Below are positions 46,329-56,761 of a stretch of DNA of 64,000 nucleotides, piece after piece. How positions within the stretch are numbered: position 1 is the first letter of the stretch; each line of letters opens with the position of its first letter. Made by a program: the position numbers and the translations under genes. The notes under the pieces are model-generated. The model made no database searches, was not told the origin of the DNA, and saw only the letters and a program-made list of their open reading frames with translations. The stretch spans positions 114,839,316 through 114,903,315 of the forward strand of contig NC_089222.1 in NCBI RefSeq assembly GCF_963924675.1, written 5' to 3'. This DNA comes from Phocoena phocoena. Lineage: Eukaryota > Chordata > Mammalia > Artiodactyla > Phocoenidae.

Positions 46329-46668
46329 GTGACTCATAGATAACTAGTCAAAACAGGAAGGAATATTGGATTTAATTTGGTCGAACCTTTAAAAATTACA
46401 CAAAGAAACGTGAATTCAAATTCATGAACAAACTTATGAAAATCACTTGTGAGTCCTAGCTTGAACTAGAACTCAACTCTTCTGATACCCAGACCAATTT
46501 TCCATCACAGCTTTGTAATATTTACCTGACTTATTTTGTCCTGAGATGATATAATTTTTTCTCTCCTCTAGAGAGTCACAGCCATCAAAGCAGAGATCAG
46601 CTACCCACTAAACACATGGCTTGGGTGTACACTGTAGAAGGTCTAAATCTGATTTAAACATCATACAC
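46329..46668. other. unassigned spacer between inverted SINEs
   Basis: Possibly a remnant MIR (ACTCAACTCTTCTGATACCCAGACC near 46472-46496), otherwise nothing recognised. Confidence 0.4.
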
Positions 46669-46880
46669 GGGCTTCCCTAGTGGCGCAGTGGTTGTGAGTC
46701 TGCCTGCCGATGCAGGGGACTCGGGTTCGTGCCCTGGTCCGGAAAGATCCCACATGCCGCGGAGCGGCTGCGCCCGTGAGCCATGGCCGCTGAGCCTGCG
46801 CGTCCAGAGCCTGTGCTCCGCAACGGGAGAGGCCACAACAGTGAGAGACCCGCGTATTGCAAAAAAAAAAACAAGAAAAA
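46669..46880 (+). mobile_element. CHR-type SINE, young subfamily, sense
   Basis: GGGCTTCCCTAGTGGCGCAGTGG (A-box-like) and GGGTTCGTGCCC (B-box) then body to GCGTATTGC and A-tail. Target-site duplication AAACATCATACAC (about 46656-46668) and AAACATCATGCAC (about 46881-46893). Confidence 0.93.
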
Positions 46881-47061
46881 AAACATCATGCACACTTGTG
46901 CATGTGTTCATAGCTATGTGTGACTCAGGGACCTAACATTTGTATATACTCCCTTAAATAGCTTGATCTGTCTCAAAGTAACATCACATGTTTCACGATA
47001 AAGCTGCTCTCATATTTATACTATAGTAAATTTATGAATAGTAACTCCAATTTTATTACCC

Positions 47062-47490
47062 TCTGTGTCGGATTTCAGAAATGGCAACAATTTCTTCCCC
47101 TCCCTATATTGTGACTTTCAGCTCCTCCCCGTCAAGAGATGGAACGTGTTTCCCTACCTTTTAAATCAGTGCTGGCCTTGCGACTTTCTTTGGCCAATAG
47201 AATGTAGCAGAAGTGACACTGCAAATTATGACGCTGGATCTTAAAAGGCCTTGCACAGTCACCAAGCAAATAAGCTAAGTCTAGCCTGCTGAAAGATAAG
47301 AGGAGGGTACCCCCTGAACCTTGCAGCTGACCTACGCCACATGAGTGAGCCCCGCTAAGACCGGTTAAAACAACCCAGCAAAGCCCAGTCTTAATTTTCA
47401 ATTCTTAGGATCACAAGCTAAACAAATATGGTTTTAGGCTGCTAAGTGGTGGGATGGTTTTTACACAGCAGTGGATAACTGATGCATGCA
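47062..47490 (+). mobile_element. MaLR-type LTR (MLT1-like)
   Basis: CCCCTCCCTATATTGTGACTTTCAGCTCC, GGCCAATAGAATGTAGCAGAAGTGAC, TGAGTGAGCCC and the end TTAGGCTGCTAAGTGGTGGGATGGTTT...AGTGGATAACTGATGCA follow MLT1-type LTRs. Solo. Confidence 0.65.
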
Positions 47491-47544
47491 TCTTCTGAAA
47501 TAAATTCATAATTGTCTTCCAAATTGTTTTAGTAATTGACTTTC

Positions 47545-47970
47545 TAAATTTTGCCTGGACATACTATAGTGGGCTATAGACATCATTTCCCAGTTGCTTC
47601 TGTGGCTAGGTGTGCTTATGTAATCTGGCTGATACGATGTAAGCAGAGCGAAGTGAAAAATTTCCAGGCTAATATAATATAAGCAGAGTGAAGTGAAAAA
47701 TTTCCAGGTAGTATACTTTAAGAAAAGCAACTTGGCCTCTCTTTCCTCTTCTCTCCTGTCTACAGGCTAGTACACAGACAGGAAGATGGGAATCCCTTCC
47801 ATTGTATGGATGAGGGTGATACTCTAGGTACAATAGGATCAAAGGAGTCTGTACTCCTGCATGGCCTCATAGAGCAGAGCCACTTTCACTCTCTGGACAC
47901 CAACTTAAGAGTTTTGTGCAAGAGAGAGGCTTCTATCTTGTTCGTCATTGCTATATGTGTCTCTGTTAAA
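47545..47970 (+). mobile_element. possible second MaLR-type LTR with a 40-bp duplication
   Basis: CATCATTTCCCAGTTGCTTCTGTGGCTAGGTGTG, GATACGATGTAAGCAGA and GGCTTCTATCTTGTT resemble a MaLR-type LTR. AAGCAGAGCGAAGTGAAAAATTTCCAGG is tandemly repeated at 47641 and 47681. Confidence 0.45.
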
Positions 47971-48149
47971 GTAAATTAACAAGTTAAAGTTACTCTCCTT
48001 ACTGACAAAAACCAAAATGTATTCATCTTAGGATGAAAAATCATTTGTGTAAAAGCATTTCATATGAATGAAAACGGTAAAAATGCATTGATCTTAGGAT
48101 TTCTTTATACCCTACACCCACAGCAGAGCAGGATTCCCTGAAAAAATTT

Positions 48150-48375
48150 CATAGTCACAATTTGTCATTTACTATGCTCTGGGCACTGGGATAAGCACAA
48201 ATATATATTTTCTCACTTTATTCTCAAAACAAAACAGATAAGTAACATATGTACCAAATGGTGAAATAATGTACTTATGTAACATAAGTAAAACAAAACA
48301 GATAAGTAACATATGTACCAAATGGTGAAATAATGATTTGAACCCAGATCTTTCTGGTTCTAAATCCATAAGCTA
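48150..48375 (-). mobile_element. MIR fossil, antisense, with a 64-bp tandem duplication
   Basis: ACTATGCTCTGGGCACTGGGATAAGCAC begins it and GATTTGAACCCAGATCTTTCTGG (B-box side) ends it. In the middle AAAACAAAACAGATAAGTAACATATGTACCAAATGGTGAAATAATG is present at 48226 and 48290 (offset 64 bp). Between the copies is ACTTATGTAACATAAGT, a near-perfect hairpin. Confidence 0.75.
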
Positions 48376-48440
48376 GTTGGTCAGTGAGATCCAAACTTTG
48401 CAAAACTTTCTTTGCTACAGATATTTAAAACTGTGATGCT

Positions 48441-48656
48441 GGGCTTCCCTGGTGGCGCAGTGGTTGAGAGTCCGCCTGCCGATGCAGGGGACACGGGTTC
48501 ATGCCCCGGTCCGGGAAGATCCCACATGCCGCAGAACGGCTGGGCCCATGAGCCATGGCCGCTGAGCCTGTGCGTCCGGAGCCTGTGCTCTGCAAGAGGC
48601 CACACCAGTGAGGAGAGGCCACAACAGTGAGAGGCCCGTGTACCAAAAAAAAAAAA
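48441..48656 (+). mobile_element. CHR-type SINE, young subfamily, sense, with small internal duplication
   Basis: Head GGGCTTCCCTGGTGGCGCAG and B-box GGGTTCATGCCC. A-tail 48645-48660. Perfect 15-bp target-site duplication AAAACTGTGATGCTG at 48427-48441 and 48658-48672. The body duplicates GAGGCCACACCAGTGA as GAGGCCACAACAGTGA near 48596-48630. Confidence 0.95.
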
Positions 48657-48672
48657 AAAAACTGTGATGCTG

Positions 48673-50715
48673 AAAAAAAAAATCCTAGGCTGGGGGACAG
48701 CTAAAGCAATTTTCTAGAAGATAAAGTAATAAGTTAAATTGCTAGTTTTATATTTGCATATTTGTTCTGAATGTCTTTACTTGCCCTAAATTTTCCTAAT
48801 TGTCTTCATTCTCCATTTTACCTAGACTGTGCCTATCTAATATGACCTAATTTTTTGCAGTAGTATTTTCTACCATCTTGATGAGCAGCTTGATATTGTG
48901 TTTCAGTATGGTAACAGTGAGAGCAAAAATGCTGAATATGCAGTTGTTTGTATAGTTAACTCAATTGTACAAAAATAGATCTGAATATTGACAAAGATTA
49001 AAATCAAGTAGTCTTAGATCTTGGCTGAGTTAGGTACTTCATAGTCCGGGCTAACTCAGAAACTTCCCATCAAATTGTACTGCAATCATGTGAAAACATG
49101 TTAAGAGTCACTGCATTTAGACATGGTATTCCAAGCCCAGTATTATTATGGGGATTACATGTGTGTGTACGTATATGTGGAGATATATATACCTACACAT
49201 ACGCATGCATACACATGCACACACACATAGCCAAACACATCCATTTATCAGTATAAAATCAAACCATAATAATCTGTTGTCCTTGGCTATTAAGCATCAT
49301 GATGGAATTGCACAATCTGGCACAATTAACTGTGTTCTGCTCAGGGCTTTTCTATTGTGGGAATAACAGGGCTGTGGTAGGTCAGGTTTCTGGAACACTG
49401 TCAGAGCTAGGACAGGAGGCTTTAACAACACCTGCCGGTGCTGTGAACAAAGGCTTATTGCATTTATATAGTGGTTTTCATCACAGGGTTTCGGTTAGCC
49501 TCAAAGGAGAATGCGGGGCTCCTGTTCATAGACCAGGAGAATGCTTCTCTTTTCAAAGCTCAGCATGTGACTCACCTATATTAAACGTCGTATGGACCAC
49601 CCTCCTATTTCAAACCCAGAAGGGCCAGAAAAAGTGATTTTCTACATAACATCTCCAAACCCCCTTTGCCTGTTGTAAATGGGAGAGATAGTTCTACATA
49701 ATCACATCTGGAAGGGATGTCAAATGTGCGATGTGAGTGAGTCCTAAAATTACTTTCATTTAGAGGGATATTAGACAGTTCTTATTCAGTTAAGATAAGG
49801 ACAAGCAGCGATGCAAGCCAAAGGGAGCTATTTAAAGAGAGCATGTAGCTGCTTCTCTGGAGGAGCTATATTTTTAGCAGGACAGCCCTTAGAAAACATG
49901 ATTATTATTTTGACAAAATAGCCTCATTTTCTTTACAAAGATCTGCATGGAAGACTGACTGAGTTATTAATTGATTTTTTTTTTTTTTTTTTTAAGATTT
50001 CTGCTCTCTGTAAGGGTAGTTCTTCCAGGCAGCTGGTGATTCTGTTTCTGATTCCTCATCATTACATCCATTTCTCTCACCTTGGAAATGTCTAAATGTA
50101 TTCCCTGTATTGTGGTAGTGTTGTGTAAAATGCGACCCAACAGGAATATTTAAAATTGTTCAGAGTTGCACAGCAGGAACTGATGTGACGTGTGGGCCGC
50201 TGACTGTGCGGTGTGCATAACTTGGCTTTCTTATACTCACTTTGAGAATGAAGTTGAGGGCTCAGGCATGGTAGGTGGACTCCTGGTAGGTCCCTTCTGG
50301 CCATTTCAGTACAAACAACAAACAAACAAGGGCCCAGCAATGAGAAGGAGAACAACAGCATTGGCTGTTTGGCATTGCTGGGGCATTGACACAGCTACCT
50401 AGGCTTTGTTTCATAGCACAGAGCAAATCTCAGGAAATTTTCTTATAGAAGATGAAGAAATGAGCACAGGCGTGTCTTAAATAAGACGAATAGACTCTGA
50501 AAGGTGTCAGTATAAATGGTTTTGAACAAATGAAGATGAAACAATGTTCACCTTAAGAATCTGAATTACCTCTTGTTTTTCCAATTAAGTAAATGGCAAA
50601 AAAAGAGACAAAGTTTTTTTTAAAAGTTCTTAAGTTTAAAGAAAAGATGAAGTTATGAGACTATGAACACTCGGAAAGAGGAGAATGAAAAGAGAAATTT
50701 TGATTTGGTGTTTCT
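48673..50715. other. unassigned sequence, possible purine-pyrimidine alternation
   Basis: Alternating TG/CA/TA sequence at 49158-49232. T-run at 49976-49993. No gene or recognised repeat. Frame 49299-49637 (112 codons) has no domain I know. Confidence 0.45.
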
Positions 50716-50955
50716 TCTTTATTAATTGAAATATAGTGTACTTACAATATTATATTAGTTTCAGGTGTACAATGTAGTGATCCAATATTTTTATAGTTTT
50801 TACTTCATATAGAGCTATTACACAATGTTGGCTATATTCCCTGAGCTGTACATTTATATCCTTGTAACTTTTTAATTTATACCTAGTAATTTGTCCCTAT
50901 TAATCACTTTCACCTGTCTTGCCTCTCCCCCTCCCCTTCTCCCATTGGTAAATAA
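50716..50955 (-). mobile_element. L1 3' UTR fragment
   Basis: TTAATTGAAATATAGTGTACTTACAATATTATATTAGTTTCAGGTGTACAATG and TAATTTGTCCCTATTAATCACTTTCACC are antisense old L1 3' UTR. Confidence 0.7.
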
Positions 50956-52774
50956 TCTGAAATTATATCCATAAAATGCTACCATTTTCAGTAAAGAATG
51001 ATAATTTTTCTTCCATTTTATGAAGAGTTTTCATAAAACTAATATTTAGTACATGCATTTTAATGCATATGTGTCTAATATGCACAAGGTACTTCATTGC
51101 CATGATACATATTGTTAAGGCCTCTCTTGTAATTCAAACAGAACTTTAGAATTTGTGTAATAAGAGATATACACCTGATTCTATCAAGAGTTACTATGAA
51201 CTTGGAATGAATTACCTAACTTATCCCCATCTTGGTTTTCTCATGTTAGAGGAAAAGATGGACAAAATTATCTTGCATGTCCTTTCCAGCTTTAGGGGTT
51301 GATAATTCATTAGAGTAAATAGTGGTATTATAGCAGATCCAGATTCTGCACTTTGCCAGTGTATCTGTTTTCACTCTTCTGTGTCACAACCTAATCAATT
51401 CATCTTTTCTGTGTCTTCTGATACTTCTAAGACAAATAATATTACCTGTTTTTTTTCTCTGTATCCCCTCATATGATGAATTTCTAATGTATCTGCAGTG
51501 AAAAGACTTACAAAATTAGTGCATGGCCAATATTGCAAGTGGGAAGAAAGTAACAATGTGAGTGTTCCATCAATAGCAGGTCAGTTGCATCCTATTCATT
51601 CATACTCATTTATTTTATAAATACATCTGCAGATGAGAATATTTTATGAACCCTGTATATTTTGGATACATATGTGTTATATATTATATAATACGATTCT
51701 CAATATAAAATACATTGGATTTTATATAGTAGCTGATTTTCAATTTGTATACCTATGACCCAAACTGATTTGGATTAAGTTTCTTTTGAAATTTAAACAA
51801 CTTCAAAAGATTAAATGACAGAAACAGCCAACCAGATGTGACAGGCTTTCTCTATACTCTCTCTTGTTTTTTTTTTCTTTCCACTTTATGTATTAAGATA
51901 TGGAATATAAACATAAGATGAATTTTCACAAGAGAAATTCAACTCCTTAAAAATGTCATTACCTTACAAAATATATAAGTAAATCAAGAACAACCAAAAT
52001 CCATATATTATCAGTGAGAATACCATAACATCATTACTATTCTCCATTACAGTAAAAATGTACTATGTTCACCACTGGATTCAGGCTGTCAAGATATCAC
52101 ACACTACTCAATCCACTGCAACCCAGTGGATTTTTACACATTGTTTCAAACTATTCCTCAATTTTTACAGTCGTCCACCTTTAAAAATACATGGTTATTT
52201 TTGAAAAATCTTATAGAATAATTCCATTGTTTAGATGCTTCTGAGTAGGCTTTGGGATAAATATTTGCCTTTATCATTAATATCTGTATTTTACTTCAAC
52301 TACATTGCTTACAGCATGAATAAGTTTTTCTTACCATTTTTACTTTAGGACTTTATACAAAATGGATTCAAATAAATGTTTTTGGTGAAAATATATATTT
52401 TCCAAAATACTGTTGTTTGACACTGTAAAGCTTTTGTTTTCTCCTTTCCTTCTCAATTTTTGTCTCACTTGTACTTAGATGAGGCATCAAATGTAAATAA
52501 CTAGTCCATTTTGACCTACAGAGAGTAAGTCCAGAAATTGAACTTAACCAAAGTTTTAATAATTGATCTGAGGAGAAAAATATGCTGTGAATATTCAATA
52601 TACATTATGTATATGTTTGAAAGACTCATTCTATTTATAAAACGATTCATATACAAAGTTCTTTTAGAGAAACTAAAGCTAGTGATGAAATTGTAGAGTA
52701 TCTAAAGTCAAGAAATGTTATTGCCTACATGAGAAACAGAAAATGGTGATCTCCAACATTTTATTCTGTGATCA
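50956..52774. other. unassigned AT-rich sequence
   Basis: No gene or recognised repeat in about 1.8 kb. Confidence 0.5.
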
Positions 52775-53845
52775 TCCCTTTTTTTAAAAATTTTTATTGG
52801 AGTATATTTGATTTACAATGTTGTGTTAGGTTCAGGGGTACAATAAAGTGAATCAGTTATACATATACATATATCCACTCTTTTATTTTTAGATTCTTTT
52901 CCCACATAAGCCATTGCAGAATACTGAGTAGAGTTCCCTGTGCTATACAGCAGATTCTTATTAGTTATCTGTCTTTTATATAGTAGTGTATATGTGTCAA
53001 TCTCATTCTCCCAATTTATCCCTCTTCCCACTTAACCCCTGGTTACCATAAGTTTGTCTTCTTCATCCGTGACTCTACTTTTGTTTTGTAAATAAGTTCA
53101 TTTGTACCCCATTTTTTAGATTCCACATATAAGCAATATCATATGATATTTGTTTTTCTGTGTCTGACTTACTTCACTCAGTATGACAATCTCTAGGTCC
53201 ATCCATATTGCTGCAAATCACATTATTTTGTTCTTTTTTATGGCTAAGTAATATTCAACTGTATATATGTACCAAATCTTCTTTGTCCATTCCTCAGTTG
53301 ATGGACATTTAGGTTGCTTTCATGTCCTGGCTATTATAAATAGTGCTGCAGTGAACATTGGGGTGCATGTATCTTTTCAAATCATTGTTTTCTCCAGGTA
53401 TATGCCCAGGAATGGGATTGATGGGTCATTTAGTTTTTTAAGGAACCTCCATACTGTTCGCCATAGTGGCTGTACCAATTCACATTCCCACCAACAGTGT
53501 AGGAGGGTTCCCTTTTCTCCACACCCTCACCAGCATTTATTGTTTGTAGCTTTTTGATGATGGCCATTCTGACTAGTGTGAGGTGATACCTCACTGTAGT
53601 TTTGATTTGCATTTCTCTAATAATTAGTGATGTTGGGCATCTTTTCGTGTGCTTTTTGGACATCGGTATGTCTTCTTTGGAGAAATGTCTATTTAGATCT
53701 TCTGCCCATTTTTTGATTGGGTTATTTGTTTTTTTGGGTTTTGTTTCCGTTTTTTGTTTTTGTTTTTGTTTTGTTTTTTGATATTGAGCTGCATGAGCTG
53801 TCTGTATATTTTGGAGATTAAGCCCTTGTTGGTTTCTTTTTTTTA

Positions 53846-54788
53846 TGGTTTTTATTCTTCAATTTGTTAATATGGTGTATCACATTGATTGATTTGCATA
53901 TATTGAAGAATCCTTGCATTCCTGGGATAAATCCCGCTTGATCATGGTGTATGATCCTTTGAATGTGTTGTTCAAATCTGTTTGCTGGTATTTTGTTGAG
54001 GATTTTTGCATCTATATTCATCAGTGATATTGGTCTTTAATTTTTTTTTTTTTTTTTGGAGTATCTTTGTCTGGTTTTGGCATCAGGATGATGGTGGCCT
54101 CATAGAATGAGTTTGGGAGTGTTCCTTCCTCTGCAAGTTTTTGGAAGAGTTTGAGAAGGATGGGTGTTAGCTCTTCTCTAAATGTTTGATAGAATTCACC
54201 TGTGAAGCCATCTGGTCCTAAACTTTTGTTTGTTGGAAAATTTTTAATCACAGTTTCAATTTCATTCCTTGTGATTGGTCTGTTCATATATTCTATTTCT
54301 TCCTGGTTCAGTCTTGGAAGGTTATACCTTTCTAAGAATTTGTCCATTTCTTCCAGATTGTCCATTTTATTGGCATAGAGTTGCTTGTAGTAGTCTCTTA
54401 GGATACTTTGTATTTCGGTGGTGTCTGTTTTAACTTCTCCTTTTTCGTTCCTAATCTTACTGATTTGAGTCCTCTCCCTCTTTTTCTTGATGAGTCTGGC
54501 TAACGGTTTATCAATTTTGTTTATCTTCTCAAAGAACCAGCTTTTAGTTTTATTGATCTTTGCTATTGTTTTCTTTGGTTCTATTTCATTTATTTCTGTT
54601 CGGATCTTTATGATTTCTTTCCTTCTGCTAACTTTGGGTTTTGTTTGTTCTTCTTTCTCTAGTTCCTTTAGGTGTAAGGTTAGATTGTTTATTGGAGATT
54701 TTTCTTGTTTCTTGAGGTAGGCTTGTACTGCTATAAACATCCCTCTTAGAACTGCTCTTGCTGCATCCCATAGGTTATGGATCATCAT
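53846..54788 (-). pseudogene. L1 ORF2 middle part and RT start, cut short
   Basis: Open from 54788 to 54021, then 54021 to 53818 after a frameshift in an A-run (54041-54056). Visible: [33 protein letters not shown] (RT fingers), [23 protein letters not shown] and [14 protein letters not shown]. The RT palm with its FADD motif is absent because the element stops here. Confidence 0.85.
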
Positions 54789-54914
54789 GTCTTCATTGTC
54801 ATTTTTCTCTAGGTATTTTTTGATTTCCTCCTTGATTTCTGCAGTGATCTCTTGATTATTTAGTAATGTATTGTTTAGCCTCCATATGTTTGTGTTTTTT
54901 CCGTCTTTTTCCCT

Positions 54915-55616
54915 TTAATTGATATCTAGTCTCATAGCATTGTTGTCAGAAAAGATGCTTGATATGATTTCAATTTTCTTAAATTTACTGAGGCTTGATT
55001 TGTGACTCAAGATGTGATCTATTATGGAGAATGTTCCATGCACACTTGACAAGAAAGTGTAATCTGCTGTTTTGGGATGGAATGTCCTATAAATATCAGT
55101 TAAATCTATCTGGTCTATTGTGTCATTTAAAGCGTCTGTTTCCTTGTTAATTTTCTGTTTGGATGATCTGTCCATTGGTGTAAGTGAGGTGTTAAAGTCT
55201 CCCAGTATTATTGTGTTAGTGTCCATTTCCTCTTTTATAGCTGTTAGCAGTTGCCTTATGTATTGAGGTGCTCCTATGTTGGGTGCATATATATTTATAA
55301 TTGTTATATCTTCTTCTTGGATTGATCCCTTGATCATTATGTAGTGTCCTTCCTTGTCTTTTGTAGCATTCTTTATTTTATCTGATATGAGTATTGCTAC
55401 TCTAGCTTTCTTTTGATTTCCATTTGCATGGGATATCTTTTTCCATCCCCCCACTTTCAGTCTGTATGTGTCCCTAGGTCTGATGTGGGTTTCTTGTAGA
55501 CAGCATATAGATGGGTCTTGTTTTTGTATCCATTCAGCAAGCCTATGTCTTTTGGTTGGAGCATTTAATCCATTCATGTTTAAGGAAACTATCAATATGT
55601 ATGTTCCTATGACCAT
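54915..55616 (-). pseudogene. L1 ORF2 endonuclease domain, uninterrupted 233 codons
   Basis: The ATG (MVIGTYILIVSLNMNGLN) is the natural ORF2 start. Endonuclease residues are all in place: N in NMNGLN, E in QETH, Y in NIYAPN, D and N in GDFNTSL, then D/H in IIDHIL and the final SH. A four-residue gap follows ISDKI compared with the copy at 11.3 kb. TAA ends it after RLDIN, where a tyrosine codon is usual. The domain would nick DNA at T-rich sites. I cannot say whether it is expressed. Confidence 0.85.
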
Positions 55617-55620
55617 TTTC

Positions 55621-56587
55621 TTAATTGTTATGGGTTTGGTTTTGTAGGTCCTTTTCTTCTCTTGTGTTTCCTACTTGGAGAAGTTCCTTTAGCATTTGTT
55701 GTATAGCTGGTTTGGTGGTGCTGAATTCTCTTAGCTTTTGCTTGTCTGTAAAGCTTTTGATTTCTACTTTGAATCTGAATGAGATCCTTGCTGGGTAGAG
55801 TAATCTTGATTGTAGGTTCTTCCCTTTCATCACTTTAAATATATATGCCACTCCCTTCTGGCTTGTAGTGTTTCTGCTGAGAAATCAATTGTTAACTTTA
55901 TGGGTGTTCCCTTGTATGTTATTTTTCCCTTGTTGCTTTCAATAATTTTTCTTTAATTTTTGTCAATTTGATTACTATATGTCTCGGTGTGTTTCTCCTT
56001 GGGTTTATCCTGCCTGGGACTCTCTGCGCTTCCTGGACTTGGGTGGCTATTTTGTTTCCCATGTTAGGGAAGTTTTCGACTATAATCTCTTCAAATATTT
56101 TCTTGGGTCCTTTCTTTCTTCTCCTTCTGGGACCCCTGTAGTGCGAATGTTGTTGCGTATAATGTTGTCCCAAAGGTCTCTTAGGCTGTCTTCATTTCTT
56201 TTCATTTTTTTTTTTCTTATTCTTTTCCACAGCAGTGAATTCCACCATTCTGTCTCCCAGGTCACTTATCTGTTCTTCTGCCTCAGTTATTCTGCTATTG
56301 ATTCCTTCTAGTGCATTTTTCATTTCAGTTATTGTATTGTTCATCTCTGTTTGTTTGTTCTTTAATTCTTCTAGGTGTTTATTATTTAATTCTTCTAGGT
56401 CTTTGTTAAGCATTTCTCGCAGCTTCTCAATCTTTGCCTCCATTCTTTCTCCAAGGTCCTGGATCATCTTCACTATCATTATTCTGAATTCTTTTTCTGG
56501 AAGGTTGCTTATCTCCACTTCATTTAGTTGTTTTTCTGGGGTTTTATCTTGTTCCCTCATCTGGTACATAGCCCTCTGCCTTTTCAT
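55621..56587 (-). pseudogene. L1 ORF1 with an extra coiled-coil segment, frameshifted
   Basis: ATG at 56587 (MKRQRAMYQ). The coiled coil has an additional eight residues: DLEELNNKHLEELKNK in place of DLEELKNK. A-run frameshifts near 56205-56215 and 56115-56130 break the frame. The C-terminal domain (ARISFRF, LREFSTTKPA) is readable down to 55621. The usual stop after LKELL is absent; the frame runs on to NN then TAA. Confidence 0.85.
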
Positions 56588-56761
56588 GTCTGTCTTTCTT
56601 TGAGTGTGGTTTTTGTTCCACAGGCTGCAGGATTGTAGTTCTTGCTTCTGCTGTCTGGCCTCTGGTGGATGAGGCTATCTAAGTGGTTTGTGCAAGTTTC
56701 CTCCCTTGTCGGTTTCTTTATTTGCAAGTATTTTCTCCCATTCTGAGTGTTGTCTTTTTGT

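Larger units (their letters stand above)
53839..56702 (-). mobile_element. L1 insert ending inside ORF2: premature polyadenylation candidate
   Basis: Minus strand, 5' to 3': short 5' UTR, ORF1 (56587-55621), ORF2 endonuclease, the start of RT, then an abrupt A-run beginning about 53848 after AATAAAAACCAT. The duplication CCCTTGTTGGTTTCTT (53823-53838) and CCCTTGTCGGTTTCTT (56703-56718) flanks it, 15 of 16 bases equal. The catalytic RT region, later ORF2 and 3' UTR were never present in the insert. The alternative, a deletion in one continuous L1, does not explain the flanking duplication. Confidence 0.82.
52775..56761 (-). mobile_element. L1 truncated copy serving as target of a second L1
   Basis: The host element is 52775-53838 plus 56719-56761 and covers only the 3' UTR and the last part of ORF2. 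Left text ends CCCTTGTTGGTTTCTT; right text resumes GGTTTCTTTATTTGCAAGTATTTTCTCCCATTCTGAG, the next stretch of the same L1 read antisense. The inserted element is 53839-56702. The host 5' end is near 56761. ORF2 pieces at 53430-53663 are dead. Confidence 0.85.

Noticed and set aside
46669..46880. Possible tRNA genes at SINE heads
   Set aside because: Only A- and B-box-like blocks survive. No tRNA cloverleaf closes, and each is followed by the SINE body and A-tail.
25627..49232. Possible CRISPR or phage-like repeat arrays
   Set aside because: All tandem repeats are simple microsatellites or two-copy duplications without spacers, in a vertebrate genome.
49299..49637. 112-codon frame as a host exon
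   Set aside because: No known domain, no conserved splice context that I can judge, and length is within chance. Needs alignment or RNA evidence.
53818..54021. Simple internal deletion of RT in one L1
   Set aside because: The 16-bp duplication at 53823 and 56703 and the resumption of host L1 text at 56719 fit a nested insertion better.
54021..54788. 255-codon frame as a functional RT
   Set aside because: It contains only the linker and RT fingers; the catalytic palm is absent.
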